Shown: in pieces, positions 54,829-64,000 of the stretch
How the letters are laid out: every line of letters begins with the position of its first letter
Numbering within the stretch: the stretch's first letter is position 1
NCBI GenBank assembly: GCA_030374805.1
Contig: JARGSG010000103.1
Span: forward strand, 1 to 64,000
Direction of reading: 5' to 3'
Length of the DNA: 64,000 nt
From: Gracilaria gracilis
Lineage: Eukaryota; Rhodophyta; Florideophyceae; Gracilariales; Gracilariaceae
Notes under the pieces: model-generated
What the model was told of the DNA's origin: nothing
Seen by the model: only the letters and a program-made list of their open reading frames with translations
The model's database searches: none
Position numbers and translations under genes: made by a program

Positions 54829-56118
54829 TTAGTTGCGTGGAGGAGGGCGGGTAATGCCCTTTTCGCGCACTATTGTGAGAAGCTTCTCCCGGAGATCTTG
54901 GTTGTTACTGTCAGTGCCAGAACTATTGCTACTAGATACCATGGAATTGTAATCTTCTTTCATGCTCTTGTACCAAGTGTCGGCCTCATTCCCAACGATT
55001 GCAATCTCTTCCTGACTATGATCGTAGTACCAATTCTCCCCGTTATCTATGCAAAACTTGTGAAGCAGAAAGGCGACCGCGATCCCCCTAGTGCACTCAC
55101 GTAAAGAGTAGTTCAGCTCAGACACGTATAGTATTCGCCAACGACGCACCATAATCCCAAAAGTCTGCTCCACGTGCATCCTCATCGACGAATGAAGCCA
55201 ATTGAAAGCGTCTTTGAAAGGACACTATAATGTACCACTAAACGGAGTCATTACGAAATCACTCTGTGGATATGCGTTGTCCGCAGCAATATAGTAGCCG
55301 TATGGTATGCCACCCTCCTCTATGAATCGCGCTAATGGAGACATTGAAAATGCCAAAGAATCGTTAGTAGAACCACAAACCAACGCAGAAAAGTCCAAGA
55401 CTCTATAGTCAGAGTCTACCAGAGCTTGCACCGGAATTGCATAGTAATTCTTGCGGCAAAAGTACGCTGCAGGATTCTCATGCTCACGAGGTTTCCGAAT
55501 TCGGACGCTTATTCCATCCAAGGCTCCGATACACCCATACAGAACATTCGGTGTTCTTCGAGACCAGGTAAACCCATCGGCAAGGTTTCGGAAACCCTGG
55601 TCATTTCCAGGAAGTCCTGGGAAGGAGAGTTTCGATAATACTGCTTCTCGCACCTCCTTAAAAATTCGGTACACACTGGTTGCACTTATGCGATACATAC
55701 CCATTAAGTCCAAATAAGATGCTCCAGCTAACATCTGAAGCCCAACTCCCAGCCTTACACGGCCATGTATAGTTGTTCTCTTGCTGCGATTTCCCATGCT
55801 ATGATTGCGATCAAGCTCATCTGCAAGAATTTCGTAGAGAATGTTAAACGTGTGCTTGCACATTCGAAACGCAACGCGAAATTGGGCCGCTGTGTAGATA
55901 GACGTAACCCTGTCAAAAGTTACTCCTACTCTGAGAGGTGTGGATAGATCAATTTCAACAACTCTTTGAGTTTCTTCATTGTTAATACATTCCAATATGG
56001 CTTGTGTTGTGTTAACAATCATGTGCATTACTCTTCTTCGTCGATTTTGGTGTTCGCTTCGGTTATGTTCGGTTTGAAAAGAGGCAGAAGAAGAGACATT
56101 GTCAGAAAGGTTTTGCAT
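54829..56118 (-). pseudogene. PIF/Harbinger transposase (HARBI1-like) with one in-frame stop
   Basis: 297 residues (56118-55225), then TAG at 55225-55227, then 132 more codons in the same frame (to 54829). A helix-turn-helix region is followed by the DDE_Tnp_4 core: GCIGALDGISVRIRKP (first Asp, about 201), AAYFCRKNYYAIPVQALVDS, CGSTNDSLAF, then YYIAADNAYP (second Asp, about 280). After the stop comes MRMHVEQTFGIMVRRWRIL with the catalytic Glu (about 317). All three acidic residues are present; only the stop interrupts. Harbinger elements make a 3-bp TTA/TAA duplication and short inverted ends; I could not identify these here. The element lies just upstream of the probable splice acceptor of the decayed membrane-protein gene, possibly within an intron or 5' region. 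Confidence 0.82.
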
Positions 56119-57152
56119 TATGTGTGAATGCGGTAATATGATGTACCTTGCAGAAAGTAGGAGCTTGTGAGATTATTAACAGTAGAAGCATTTGTAGGCC
56201 GTCGCATGGAGACGACAGTGGGTCGGCGAACGAAAGCGACATAATGAAGTAGAGTTTGGTCGCATAGTGATTGTATGCGTCGTTTTATAGAAGCAAATTG
56301 ACAGCAGACACGTAGAGTGGGTCCGATCGTACTAGTCCTGACCCAGTCGAGGTTCAAGTACTACATGGGTCTCCACTTTGGTAACCCTGATGATAATCTA
56401 AAATAGAAAATCCTGTAATGTCTTAATTTGGTAGTAAAGTGCCAGGGTAATTGGTGCAGTCAATTACTTCTAGTTCGTAACCGCCAAAAGTGATTATTTT
56501 GGACATCATGGAACCCACGAAACTCGACTTCTAAAAATTATAGACCCTTATTAAAAATTATAAGGCTCGTGTCGTTACCTGCGTTACCCAGACAGCCTCC
56601 GGTGACATTTTCAGGAGCCTGATGATTAGTCGTACAACTTGGCAAGGTGTCCACTGGAAACTTCCGCATTCAAATGAATACAAGAGTTTCACAATATTCA
56701 ATGCCTCGTGGCTTTGGTTGGCTTACTCATTATACTCTCCCTGTCAGTCAGTTAATCTACGCATTTGCGGTCCCACTTTGGGACTCCGTGGGACCCAAGT
56801 GCAGAATTAACTGCAAGCAAACTTACACTGCGTCCTCTGCGTTCCCCACTTCCAAAATGGCGCGTAAATCTCGCCACTGCACCATAGAAAGAAGCTCTTC
56901 GTTTTCGGGCAACGAATTCTGCTCTCACAAGTGCTCAAATGACTCCTAGAGTACTCCACTGTGATCATCATAGCGTCAGTAGCCCAACTGAACAAGTTTG
57001 CAAGCTCCAATGCACTTATTACCAGCTTGCAACACCGTTTAAAATTGTTCTCTCTTCGCGTTTATTGTCGCGGTTGTGTGCAAACGAGCACGCTACTTTG
57101 CTCACAACTTCGAGCAGCAGTTTTCCTACATGGGGTACTTGCCACTTTCTTC
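56119..57152. other. non-coding stretch between Harbinger and hAT genes
   Basis: About 1 kb. A direct repeat TAAAAATTATA/TTAAAAATTATAA is at about 56533-56562. It presumably includes the ends of both transposons, but no matched inverted repeats were found by eye. Confidence 0.4.
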
Positions 57153-59501
57153 ATGTCGACAAACCAATCATCAGGCCAACACTCCTCTATTTCCCGGAAA
57201 GGCAGGCGAAGAAGCTGGTGGATGGCTGAATGCTTTATTATGGAAACGTCTCCGGAAGGGTCGAACACGATGTATCGAACAAAAACGACATGTATTTATT
57301 GTTCATACGAATCTCTTGCGGCGATTCCGAATGCTACTCAGCTGGGAAAGCATCTTCTCGAATGTCCAAAGGCTCCGAAGGAAATCAAAGAACGTTTACT
57401 AGTGGAGAAACACTTCTCGGATCACTATAAGAAGATTGGGAGCTCTTCAATGTGCTTTGGCGTCCCGGAAACCCCTGTTCCTAAGATGAAAAGGCGTCGC
57501 AGCAAACTCTCCGAAAGCTCCTACGGTTCCAAAGGTAACAGAAGCGACTTTAAAACTGGCAAGAAAGATCGTGATAATTCTAGTTGCGCGAGTCATGATT
57601 CCTATCAAAGACGTTCAAAGGTGAACGAATTACTGACATCTTTGGTTGTTAATCATATGTTGCCTTTCTCTGTTCTTAGTCGCCAGGAAGGGCAAGATGA
57701 GCTCTATCAGCTGCTGAAGCTTTTAGACCCTTCTCTTGCGGACCAGATACCGACGGTGGCGAAAATGGCAGGCAAGAATCTCGACACGTACTATAGCGGA
57801 ATGCTGCGTCGTGTGAAGGGCTCCATAACGGCGGCATTGTCCCAGAGCTTTGGGACACTGATATTTGATGGTTGGACTGACGGGAATAGTGAAAGCGTCG
57901 TTAATGTCTTGCTCTCTGTCACTGGGCTCGATACTACCAGGGACACCTTTTTTCTCCGCTCCATTTACACAGGCACTGAGAAATGCGACGCGGCTTTCTA
58001 TGCCACCTTGATATCAGGGGTCATGTCGGAGTTTGGGGGTATGACGAGGATCTGTGGGATCACGAGTGATAACACCAGCGTATGTGTAAGTGCCAAGCAG
58101 AAAATGGCCAGCATGTTCAACTTTCTTACGCCCTGTCAGGACCAGACACATATGGCCAATCTCTTGATGCAGGACATCGGAAGCTTGGAATGGATTGCGG
58201 AAATATTGGACACAGTATCTAAACTTGTCACCGACCTCCGTAACAGACCGAAGCTTTACTTTCGCTTCAAAGAGCTCAAACAAGAACACAATACCGCGCT
58301 AAGAAACAACGGATATGTGGCGAGCAACAGAGAGTTTGACAGTTACCACCGTTTACTGCCCCCTCGGACGGCAGTATTGCCTGTTAAGGTGGCAAAAACA
58401 AGATTTGCGAGCTCAGAAGGCATGGTGCAGTCGTTTCTTCGAGGCCATGGAGTCTACAAGAAGCTCGTGGAGTCGCCTGATTTTTCCGAAAACTTGTTTG
58501 GTTTGCGTACTGATGCTCGAAGGGCTGCGTTTGAGTTGGCGGTAAACGACAATGCGCTCTATGCTAAATGTTTGGACATTTATCATGTCCTGCGGGTTGT
58601 TCGTCAGTATTTGCGTTACTTTGATAACGAAGGCTCTTACATTTCGGAAGTTGTTCCAGCCACAGTAGCACTGCGAAGGTATCTACAAGAGCTCCCGATT
58701 ACTCCGTTTTTTTCAGAAGCACGAAGAAGAGAGGTTCTGGACGTCTTTGAAGCTCGTGTGCGTGGTGCAGGAAGGCGACTTCCGCTTTTGACATCCGTCC
58801 ACTACGTTGCATATGCGCTCGATTTGAGAAGTGCTGATGAAGACATTTCAGCATATGATGCTCACATCTTTAAGCACCTGCGTGCCTTTGTCGCTTCCGA
58901 CGCCTTTCCTCCAACGCAAAAGTATCCAAGTGCGGGAGGTGAGACCGGAGCTGTGGAGCGCCTTTATCAAGAGCTGCTTTTCACGAGGATATCCTGGGCG
59001 AACGCTGCGCAGAACGAAGTAATGGGAGCCGTTCTATCTGCTCACCGCCTCATGCCGGTTGTGTACTGGCTAAGGCAAAAGGGGAAGCCTTTACTCCAGA
59101 TGTTTGCTCTACGAGTTCTTTGTATAAGTCCGTCTTCTTTATCGGTCGAAAGAAGCTTCAGCCTTCAGGGCAGAATTCGCACACCCATCCGGAACCGGTT
59201 GCATCCCGAGAAGGTGAAGAAGTTGATCTTCTGTGCGTTCAATAGCGCAATTTACGTTCAGAAGAGAAGAACGGCTCCAGCTGCTTCTCGGGGCTACCAA
59301 TTCTCCATTCAGGAGCCGGTTTTAACAAATACAAATGAACTGCAAGGAGTGGCTGATACGATTGGAATTCAAGCCCTCGGCGATGGCGAACTACCTGATG
59401 AAGATGAACAGGAGGACGAGTTTGGTTGGGAGGATGTAAATGACGCAACCTTACCGCTAATAGGTATTGCGGAGATGAGTTCGCTTCTAGAAGAAGCTTG
59501 A
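57153..59501 (+). CDS. hAT-family transposase (BED finger, DUF659, hAT C-terminal domain)
   Basis: About 782 residues from the preferred ATG (MSTNQSSGQH); the frame is open from 56961. An N-terminal BED-type finger reads TTCIYCSY...GKHLLECP. The RNase-H-like core has LIFDGWTDGNSES and RICGITSDNTSV, and KVAKTRFASSEGMV follows (DUF659 type). The C-terminal dimerisation domain is clear: ISPSSLSVERSFSLQGRIRT and RLHPEKVKKLIF. No stops or frame changes, so it could still be active. hAT elements make 8-bp duplications; I found no convincing inverted ends. The 3' end sits 20 bp from a minus-strand host-like ORF that stops abruptly (59521), so the element may have inserted into that gene. Confidence 0.85.
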   Translation: MSTNQSSGQHSSISRKGRRRSWWMAECFIMETSPEGSNTMYRTKTTCIYCSYESLAAIPNATQLGKHLLECPKAPKEIKERLLVEKHFSDHYKKIGSSSMCFGVPETPVPKMKRRRSKLSESSYGSKGNRSDFKTGKKDRDNSSCASHDSYQRRSKVNELLTSLVVNHMLPFSVLSRQEGQDELYQLLKLLDPSLADQIPTVAKMAGKNLDTYYSGMLRRVKGSITAALSQSFGTLIFDGWTDGNSESVVNVLLSVTGLDTTRDTFFLRSIYTGTEKCDAAFYATLISGVMSEFGGMTRICGITSDNTSVCVSAKQKMASMFNFLTPCQDQTHMANLLMQDIGSLEWIAEILDTVSKLVTDLRNRPKLYFRFKELKQEHNTALRNNGYVASNREFDSYHRLLPPRTAVLPVKVAKTRFASSEGMVQSFLRGHGVYKKLVESPDFSENLFGLRTDARRAAFELAVNDNALYAKCLDIYHVLRVVRQYLRYFDNEGSYISEVVPATVALRRYLQELPITPFFSEARRREVLDVFEARVRGAGRRLPLLTSVHYVAYALDLRSADEDISAYDAHIFKHLRAFVASDAFPPTQKYPSAGGETGAVERLYQELLFTRISWANAAQNEVMGAVLSAHRLMPVVYWLRQKGKPLLQMFALRVLCISPSSLSVERSFSLQGRIRTPIRNRLHPEKVKKLIFCAFNSAIYVQKRRTAPAASRGYQFSIQEPVLTNTNELQGVADTIGIQALGDGELPDEDEQEDEFGWEDVNDATLPLIGIAEMSSLLEEA

Positions 59502-59520
59502 GACAGAAGTGTTAACAGCT

Positions 59521-59805
59521 TTAGATGCTGTCTCGCAGTAAAGAGGATTCACGCGTTGCACGGTCTCCATAGATTAGCTGCCTTCCGTCTGGAAGCAGAC
59601 ATGCCAGATCTCCTACTACATACGACTCGGTATGGTTCGTGCACAATCCTGCAAAGAACTTGAAGACCAATATCAAACTGGCGCGTACTGCGGATTTCAG
59701 GATTTCGTTCATACCCCACAATAACTTGCTGAAAGATCTCCGCTCTGGCAGGTTTGACAACAATTCTGTACTGCCTTTTGAATGCAAAGTCGTTGAGCGT
59801 TGCAC
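59521..59805 (-). CDS. short ORF resembling the start of a cyclopropane-fatty-acid synthase, possibly truncated
   Basis: 94 residues. The segment YVVGDLACLLPDGRQLIYGD resembles the N-terminal 'G-x-L-x-x-x-x-PDG...YG' block of cyclopropane-fatty-acyl-phospholipid synthases, preceded by a helical FKFFAGLCTN. The rest of that family (AdoMet-binding domain) is absent; the frame ends directly beside the hAT element. It is therefore either the truncated 5' end of a gene cut by the transposon or a small unrelated protein. It starts 5 bp after the stop of the next minus-strand frame. Confidence 0.35.
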   Translation of the reverse strand: MQRSTTLHSKGSTELLSNLPERRSFSKLLWGMNEILKSAVRASLILVFKFFAGLCTNHTESYVVGDLACLLPDGRQLIYGDRATRESSLLRDSI

Positions 59806-59809
59806 AGAA

Positions 59810-60646
59810 CTAAGTGCCTAGAAGGCCATTCTGAGCTGCTGAAGATAACTCTTTCAAGGAAGATCCCCGCTTTCCGAAGATTATATTGGAAGATACTGGA
59901 GTACGAGACTTGTCAGCTAGCGGGATAGATCTGGTTATGGCCCGAGGGGTACCGAAAGATTTTCCCTTCAAGGGCGAAGCAGGATTTGCAGCGCGCGGTG
60001 ACGAATCTGGGCTCGTGTTGGGAGCAGTGGTGCGTGGTGGAGTGCCGTGTGAGGGAGTAGACGGATCAAACGATAGAGGTGGAGCGTTCGTTGACCACGG
60101 AAATACGTAAGATGAAAGAGCCGGAGAAGGGGGGCTCGGTACGAGGTTCGGAGAGTTGAGAGGCTGCGGAAGATTGGACGGCTTCTGCTTTGCGGTGAAG
60201 AACCCAGTCGGAGATTTATTTTTGGGAGATATAGGAAAACGACCGGAGAAAAACCCCGTGGCTCACGGGGTGGCTGGGGTAGGGAGGGTTGGTAGTTGCA
60301 GGTGAGGGGCGCTTGGCGTTGTTGAAGCTTTTGTCATCAGTGATGGGGAAAGGGGTGAGGCGTGAAAATTGGTACGGCGCGTCTTCGGAGGCCGCTGGTC
60401 GCCGTGTTCTTCAGCCTCGCTCTGAAAACAAAGCGCAGAGTTGGAACGGCGAATAGGCGAACGAGGCCCCTTCTGGGCGGGGGTGACAGCGGGCTCATTC
60501 TCGTCGGTCTCGGAATCGGATTCCGGATCGGCTTGCACTGGCTGCTCAATACAATCGTCGACGGTGAGGGAGCGGTCTCGGGCGGGAGCAGCTAGCGATG
60601 CGTGTTGGTCGGCGGAGATCTGCTTGGTGCCGAAGGCTGTAGACAT
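59810..60646 (-). CDS. Ser/Pro and Thr/Pro-rich protein, frame contains one TGA
   Basis: The preferred start is ATG at 60646 (MSTAFGTKQISAD); the frame is open up to 61270, but that extension is Arg-rich and overlaps the NDUFS8 start. From 60646 it runs to TGA at 60263-60265 and then continues open for 151 codons to TAG at 59810. The style is the same before and after: many SP/TP sites (GPRSPIRRS, ISPKNKSPTGFF, NTSPDSSPR) and an end with NIIFGKRGSSLKELSSAAQ. The sites look like CDK or MAPK targets; no domain is recognised. The TGA lies exactly in a perfect 7-bp hairpin (60254-60270). Sequencing error, recent mutation or recoding are all possible. Confidence 0.45.
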
Positions 60647-61258
60647 GTGGGCGACGTAGGGGGTGCGATGGGCGAACCTGCAGAACGCCGACCGCAACCA
60701 GCTTCCCGCCTTATCGAGTGGCCGCTTTATGGTTCGGCGTAGGAGTGAACGTAAGGGAGTTTGGGGGGTGGTGGATGGCGCAGGAAGGGGGACGGAGATG
60801 GGAAGTTGGGAAGCGATGCGTGTCAGGAAGACGGGCCGACACGCGTTGTGCGTCTCGCCGAAAGGCTGCATCGCTGCTTGTCGATTTGCAGCGCAAAGCT
60901 GCGACTGCTCTGTAAGGCGCGCGTATGTAAGCCGAGGCGCGAAGCAGAATGTGATGTCTGCGGAAGCGCGCCGGCTGGTGATTTCACCGAAGTCGCACTT
61001 TCTTCCGCCTCCGATACGGCGAAGCCGAAGCAAATCTTTCGACGCGTCTTCGAGTGCGCGCCTTCGAGATGCTTCCCGTGAGCAGCTGGCGCGGTCTGCG
61101 CGCGTGCTGCGGCCGGGCGTGCGCTCGGTCTTCTCGATCACGCCGCGTCTGAATGAGAGCGAGAGGAAACCCACCGAGCCGTCGACTTCTGAGACTCCAC
61201 TTAAGACCAACACGCAACACCGTACGTTCCTCTTCCTAATTGCGCTTTCCACGGCGCC

Positions 61259-61822
61259 ATGTGCGTCCAATCGGCTGTGCTAACCTCTCACCTATGCTCG
61301 TGCTGCAATTCGCTTCCACGCGTGATTCGAAATATCGCAGTCGTCACTCGAACGGCGGAGGCTTTGTTCCTCACGGAGATGTTCCGTGGTCTTGCTTTGA
61401 CGTTACGGTACTTCTTCCAACCCAAGGTCACGTTGAATTATCCCATGGAAAAGGGTCCTCTCTCACCACGTTTTCGCGGCGAACATGCATTGCGACGCTA
61501 TCCATCCGGCGAAGAACGCTGCATTGTATGCAAACTGTGTGAAGCTGTATGTCCAGCACAGGCTATCACCATTGAAGCTGAGCCGCGTCCTGACGGATCG
61601 AGACGTACGACTAGGTATGACATCGACATGACCAAGTGCATTTTCTGCGGCGCTTGTCAGGAAGCTTGTCCTGTTGATGCCATTGTTGAGGGTCCCAACT
61701 ATGAGTATGCTACGGAGACCCATGAGGAGTTACTGTATAACAAGGAAAAGTTGTTGGCCAATGGCGATAGATGGGAGTCTGAAATTGCGAAGAACATTGC
61801 CAACGAGAGCATGTACCGCTAA
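61259..61822 (+). CDS. NDUFS8: mitochondrial NADH:ubiquinone oxidoreductase 23-kDa subunit (complex I, TYKY/NuoI)
   Basis: 187 residues. It carries two [4Fe-4S] clusters (N6a/N6b) in the matrix arm of complex I, passing electrons towards ubiquinone. Ferredoxin-type motifs: C88-C91-C94-C98 ([12 protein letters not shown]) and C127-C130-C133-C137 ([12 protein letters not shown]). Upstream is the family-specific [20 protein letters not shown] with [19 protein letters not shown], and the end is ERWESE-like ([18 protein letters not shown]). The N-terminal about 40 residues resemble a mitochondrial presequence. Nothing is missing, and no intron is needed. It is divergent from the Ser/Pro-rich frame, whose longest reading would overlap its start by 12 bp. 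Confidence 0.97.
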   Translation: MCVQSAVLTSHLCSCCNSLPRVIRNIAVVTRTAEALFLTEMFRGLALTLRYFFQPKVTLNYPMEKGPLSPRFRGEHALRRYPSGEERCIVCKLCEAVCPAQAITIEAEPRPDGSRRTTRYDIDMTKCIFCGACQEACPVDAIVEGPNYEYATETHEELLYNKEKLLANGDRWESEIAKNIANESMYR

Positions 61823-62698
61823 CACAGCTACGCCTTAGCTCATGAGTGTACGTGCGGTTTTAGTGCACGGTGTCTACATCTGCTTTTCTGTCTTGTCGCA
61901 TCGTCCAAATGCAGGTTTTGTTAGATAAACCATTTCAGCCAGGTTGAATTGATAGCAATGTAAAATAGATCCCCAAGAGTACGGGCTGCAGGTTTACTCG
62001 CCTGTAGGTTGCAGGCATGGGAAAGAGTGCAAGGCGAGCTCGATACGCAGTGGGATGTCCTTGTTTCTTTTGCGTAAAGTGGACGCCGTAAACCAACAAC
62101 GGGGACAGTTTTCTATTTCTCACAAGAGTGCTCTGCTGTCATGTTAGAAACAGAGGGGAGCATCAAACCCTTCTCTTTCCTTCGAAGGGAGAGATCAAAC
62201 ATGCACCAAGCCGTTTGAGTATATTGCGAAATGTAAACTGACTTCACTCCGATCAATGCCAGTCTTGTCTGATCTGTATCCTATATCCCTCTTGAAAGAG
62301 TGCGTAAGTAGTTCAATTACTAGGCGTAGAGCGTTTCTGTAGAAAGAAACGCTCTTCTAGAGGTAGCACTCATTGGGAACATTTTCTAGTCAGCTTGGTT
62401 GGTAGAAAGATCTTGGTCCCATTTGGAGACCCAACCACAGACCCGAGTCGCTTCCCGAATGTACGTCAGATGAACCACGTGAAGACGATCGGAGGCGCTC
62501 TCGTACACAGCCCGTAAACTAACGCTATGAACTCTTACGTGCGGAGCGAGAGAAATTCTGTCACATTCAAATTTATATGTCCGGATTGCGTTTCGCGTCG
62601 TCGCCGCATCGGCGAGAGTGAATCACAGGCATTCGACGATCGAACCCTTCTCGAGTCGCTATTCAACGGAGTAGTGCCTCAGATGTCCACGTACAGCC
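61823..62698. other. intergenic region, with a possible first exon of the next gene
   Basis: About 875 bp. A perfect hairpin AGAGCGTTTCT...AGAAACGCTCT is at 62328-62355. The plus-strand frame 62527-62715 contains FKFICPDCVSRRR, a Cys pair, and overlaps the following ORF in another frame; it could be an N-terminal part of the same protein joined by an intron or frame change. Confidence 0.4.
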
Positions 62699-63622
62699 AT
62701 GCCCGGCGAAAATGATACGGTCCCCACAACGCTGCTGTTTTGCCCACTCGTCCTTCTCGACGGAGACGATGATACTGAACATGGTGAACAGGAAATCAGA
62801 TTCAACGAACAGGACGCCGGCAAAGCTTCGGACTTGTTTGTTTACAAAGGACGTCTAACTACTCTTCCCAGGGAACAAGACCCAGTCCGTCCAGCCTCTC
62901 TTTCTTCCAAATCAGCTAAGCATTTCTTCTGTCCTGTGTGCGACCATCGCGTCAAGGTAACAGCCGAGAACATCTTCTGCACTTCGTGTAACTGGAACGC
63001 AACCGAAGCAGGTATCCACTCTGTATCACAACTGTTACAAAGTGAGGCAGATCCATACCCGTTGCTGTCACAACTGTTTGAAGAACTAGTCAAAATCATA
63101 CTCGGAGAACAGCAAGCGGAAGATTCGAAGAAGCTCAAAGATTCACCACCGACGGATAACGAAGCATTATTCGGCCATGTCCGAATGGAAGAACTGACAA
63201 GACAGCGCATGCAGAAAGGCAGACTGTTCAGAAAGAAAGACACAGCTCGCCGTCGTCTCGCGACCTCTGGTGTGGAAATCCTACAAGGAAACGGTGAGAA
63301 TGCCGAAACAGTTCTTCCAAAGCTGCAAGTAGATTTGTCTGGTGCCGAAGCGGTGGTACAGCTACAAAACGCCAGAGTGGAAGATGTTTCGGTGTTGGTA
63401 TGCGCCGCCGGCGAAGATGATGGACAGGCACTGACACTCGGTGCCGATGTCATTGGTGAGGCACGAGTGCATATTGCAGACGACGCGATTCGCCATGAAC
63501 GAGATGGGGGTTTGGTCGAACTTGACCTGTGGTTCTGTTTCGAAAGTGGCGAGTACGCCAGTAATCAGTTTGGAGTGAGGGTGTTTGCAAGGTTTGAGAA
63601 GTTTGGTGGAGTGAAGTTGTAG
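62699..63622 (+). CDS. zinc-ribbon protein, possibly dynactin p62 (subunit 4)-like
   Basis: 307 residues. A zinc-binding pair C78-x2-C81 and C94-x2-C97 (FFCPVCDHRVKVTAENIFCTSCNWNATEAG in outline) has the spacing and following Trp seen in dynactin subunit 4. A helical Lys/Arg-rich stretch comes next (TRQRMQKGRLFRKKDTARRR), then a beta-rich C-terminal domain (LPKLQVDLSGAEAVVQLQNA, LVELDLWFCFESG). The order matches p62, but similarity is weak, and the protein is shorter than the usual about 460 residues. Dynactin p62 sits on the pointed end of the dynein activator. If the host is a red alga, a group reported to lack dynein, another role or family is likelier. Confidence 0.4.
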   Translation: MPGENDTVPTTLLFCPLVLLDGDDDTEHGEQEIRFNEQDAGKASDLFVYKGRLTTLPREQDPVRPASLSSKSAKHFFCPVCDHRVKVTAENIFCTSCNWNATEAGIHSVSQLLQSEADPYPLLSQLFEELVKIILGEQQAEDSKKLKDSPPTDNEALFGHVRMEELTRQRMQKGRLFRKKDTARRRLATSGVEILQGNGENAETVLPKLQVDLSGAEAVVQLQNARVEDVSVLVCAAGEDDGQALTLGADVIGEARVHIADDAIRHERDGGLVELDLWFCFESGEYASNQFGVRVFARFEKFGGVKL

Positions 63623-63740
63623 ATTAGAGAGAGAGGGCTGATTTTCTCGGAGACAGTTGGGCAGTTTCTTCTTCTTCATTATGGTCTACCGTCCCTGATT
63701 GCAAGACGGCAGTAGTACTACCTAAAGATAGTTCTCACTC

Positions 63741-63908
63741 CTAAACTAAGAGCAGCGTTAGTGTTGTCCTCGTCTCTGGCAGCAGGTTTTCGTTCCACCA
63801 TATCGCAAACGCGCTTGCTCCTACTTCATTGACATGAAGCGGTTTCATTGGCAAAGCATCTCCGTCTTCATCCTTCACCGCATTTCCGTTTGCCGCAACA
63901 CAATAAAC
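63741..63908 (-). CDS. possible C-terminal coding fragment
   Basis: A 55-codon open frame on the minus strand reads YCVAANGNAVKDEDGDALPM to TLTLLLV and a TAG at 63741. It looks protein-like but has an in-frame TAA just upstream (63909-63911). Beyond that, MKTVQSHKSLLFISNIE in the same frame may be a first exon. Low certainty; the window ends 90 bp later. No other gene seen in 63623-64000. Confidence 0.25.
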   Translation of the reverse strand, partial: VYCVAANGNAVKDEDGDALPMKPLHVNEVGASAFAIWWNENLLPETRTTLTLLLV

Positions 63909-64000
63909 TTATTCTATGTTGGAGATGAAGAGCAAACTTTTGTGGGACTGTACCGTCTTCATGCTGGCCAACGGATGGAATCTCGATTCCCTGTTGCAAC

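Noticed and set aside
51241-55227. Reassigned stop codons (in-frame TAG in both the Harbinger gene and the membrane-protein gene)
   Set aside because: Intact genes in the window end at TAG and TAA, the membrane-protein gene has other lesions too, so mutation is simpler.
56340-56800. Short imperfect repeats (GGGTCTCC, CAGGG) as ends of the Harbinger or hAT elements
   Set aside because: No matching inverted copy with a correct target duplication was found on the other side.

Overview
The window is nuclear DNA from a eukaryote. It holds a eukaryotic-type mitochondrial complex I subunit (NDUFS8), Plavaka-like, tnp2-like (CACTA), Harbinger and hAT DNA transposons, LTR retroelements, long intergenic stretches and genes that are mostly intronless. 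An intron-poor, transposon-rich genome fits a florideophyte red alga such as Chondrus, but that placement is inference; the sequence alone does not prove it.

Layout. 1-1554 is the 5' part of an LTR retroelement on the minus strand that runs off the left edge. 1716-31573 is a second LTR retroelement with 895-bp LTRs. Its 5' LTR is split at its 120th base by a giant DNA transposon at 1836-22232 (20,397 bp). That transposon has perfect 22-bp terminal inverted repeats and a 2-bp target duplication (AA). The unbroken 3' LTR of the same retroelement (30679-31573) shows the empty site at 30797-30798, so the boundaries are set to the base. 32421-37258 holds a second, tnp2-type CACTA transposase and a divergent partner gene. 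38.8-45.2 kb is a GC-richer stretch of decayed host genes: a PAP2 phosphatase and a DHH-CBS protein. 47.6-59.5 kb holds a Myb/SANT-like ORF, a decayed repeat-rich membrane protein gene, a Harbinger transposase with one in-frame stop, and an intact hAT transposase. 59.5-64 kb looks like the host gene neighbourhood: NDUFS8, a zinc-ribbon protein that may be dynactin-p62-like, and less certain ORFs.

The giant transposon is the most notable object. Besides a Plavaka-like transposase it carries intact ORFs for a 1256-aa fusion of a ParB-like domain with a C-terminal 2-oxoglutarate/Fe(II) dioxygenase-like domain, a bacterial-type N6-adenine/N4-cytosine DNA methyltransferase, a SET-domain protein overlapping or fused to the methyltransferase, a multi-pass membrane protein, a long coiled-coil protein and a small basic protein. 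A DNA modifier, a possible oxidative modifier or eraser and a histone-type methyltransferase next to one transposase suggest an element that writes and edits its own chromatin state. The two DNA-modifying proteins share a short motif, PP-H/D-DLD, just after an acidic, SUMO-interaction-like stretch. Their divergent promoter region contains a 363-bp nested palindrome, and the transposase side of the element has 2.6 kb of tandem repeats and long hairpins. All its ORFs are open, the termini are perfect and its host LTR pair differs at only about four positions, so the insertion looks recent.
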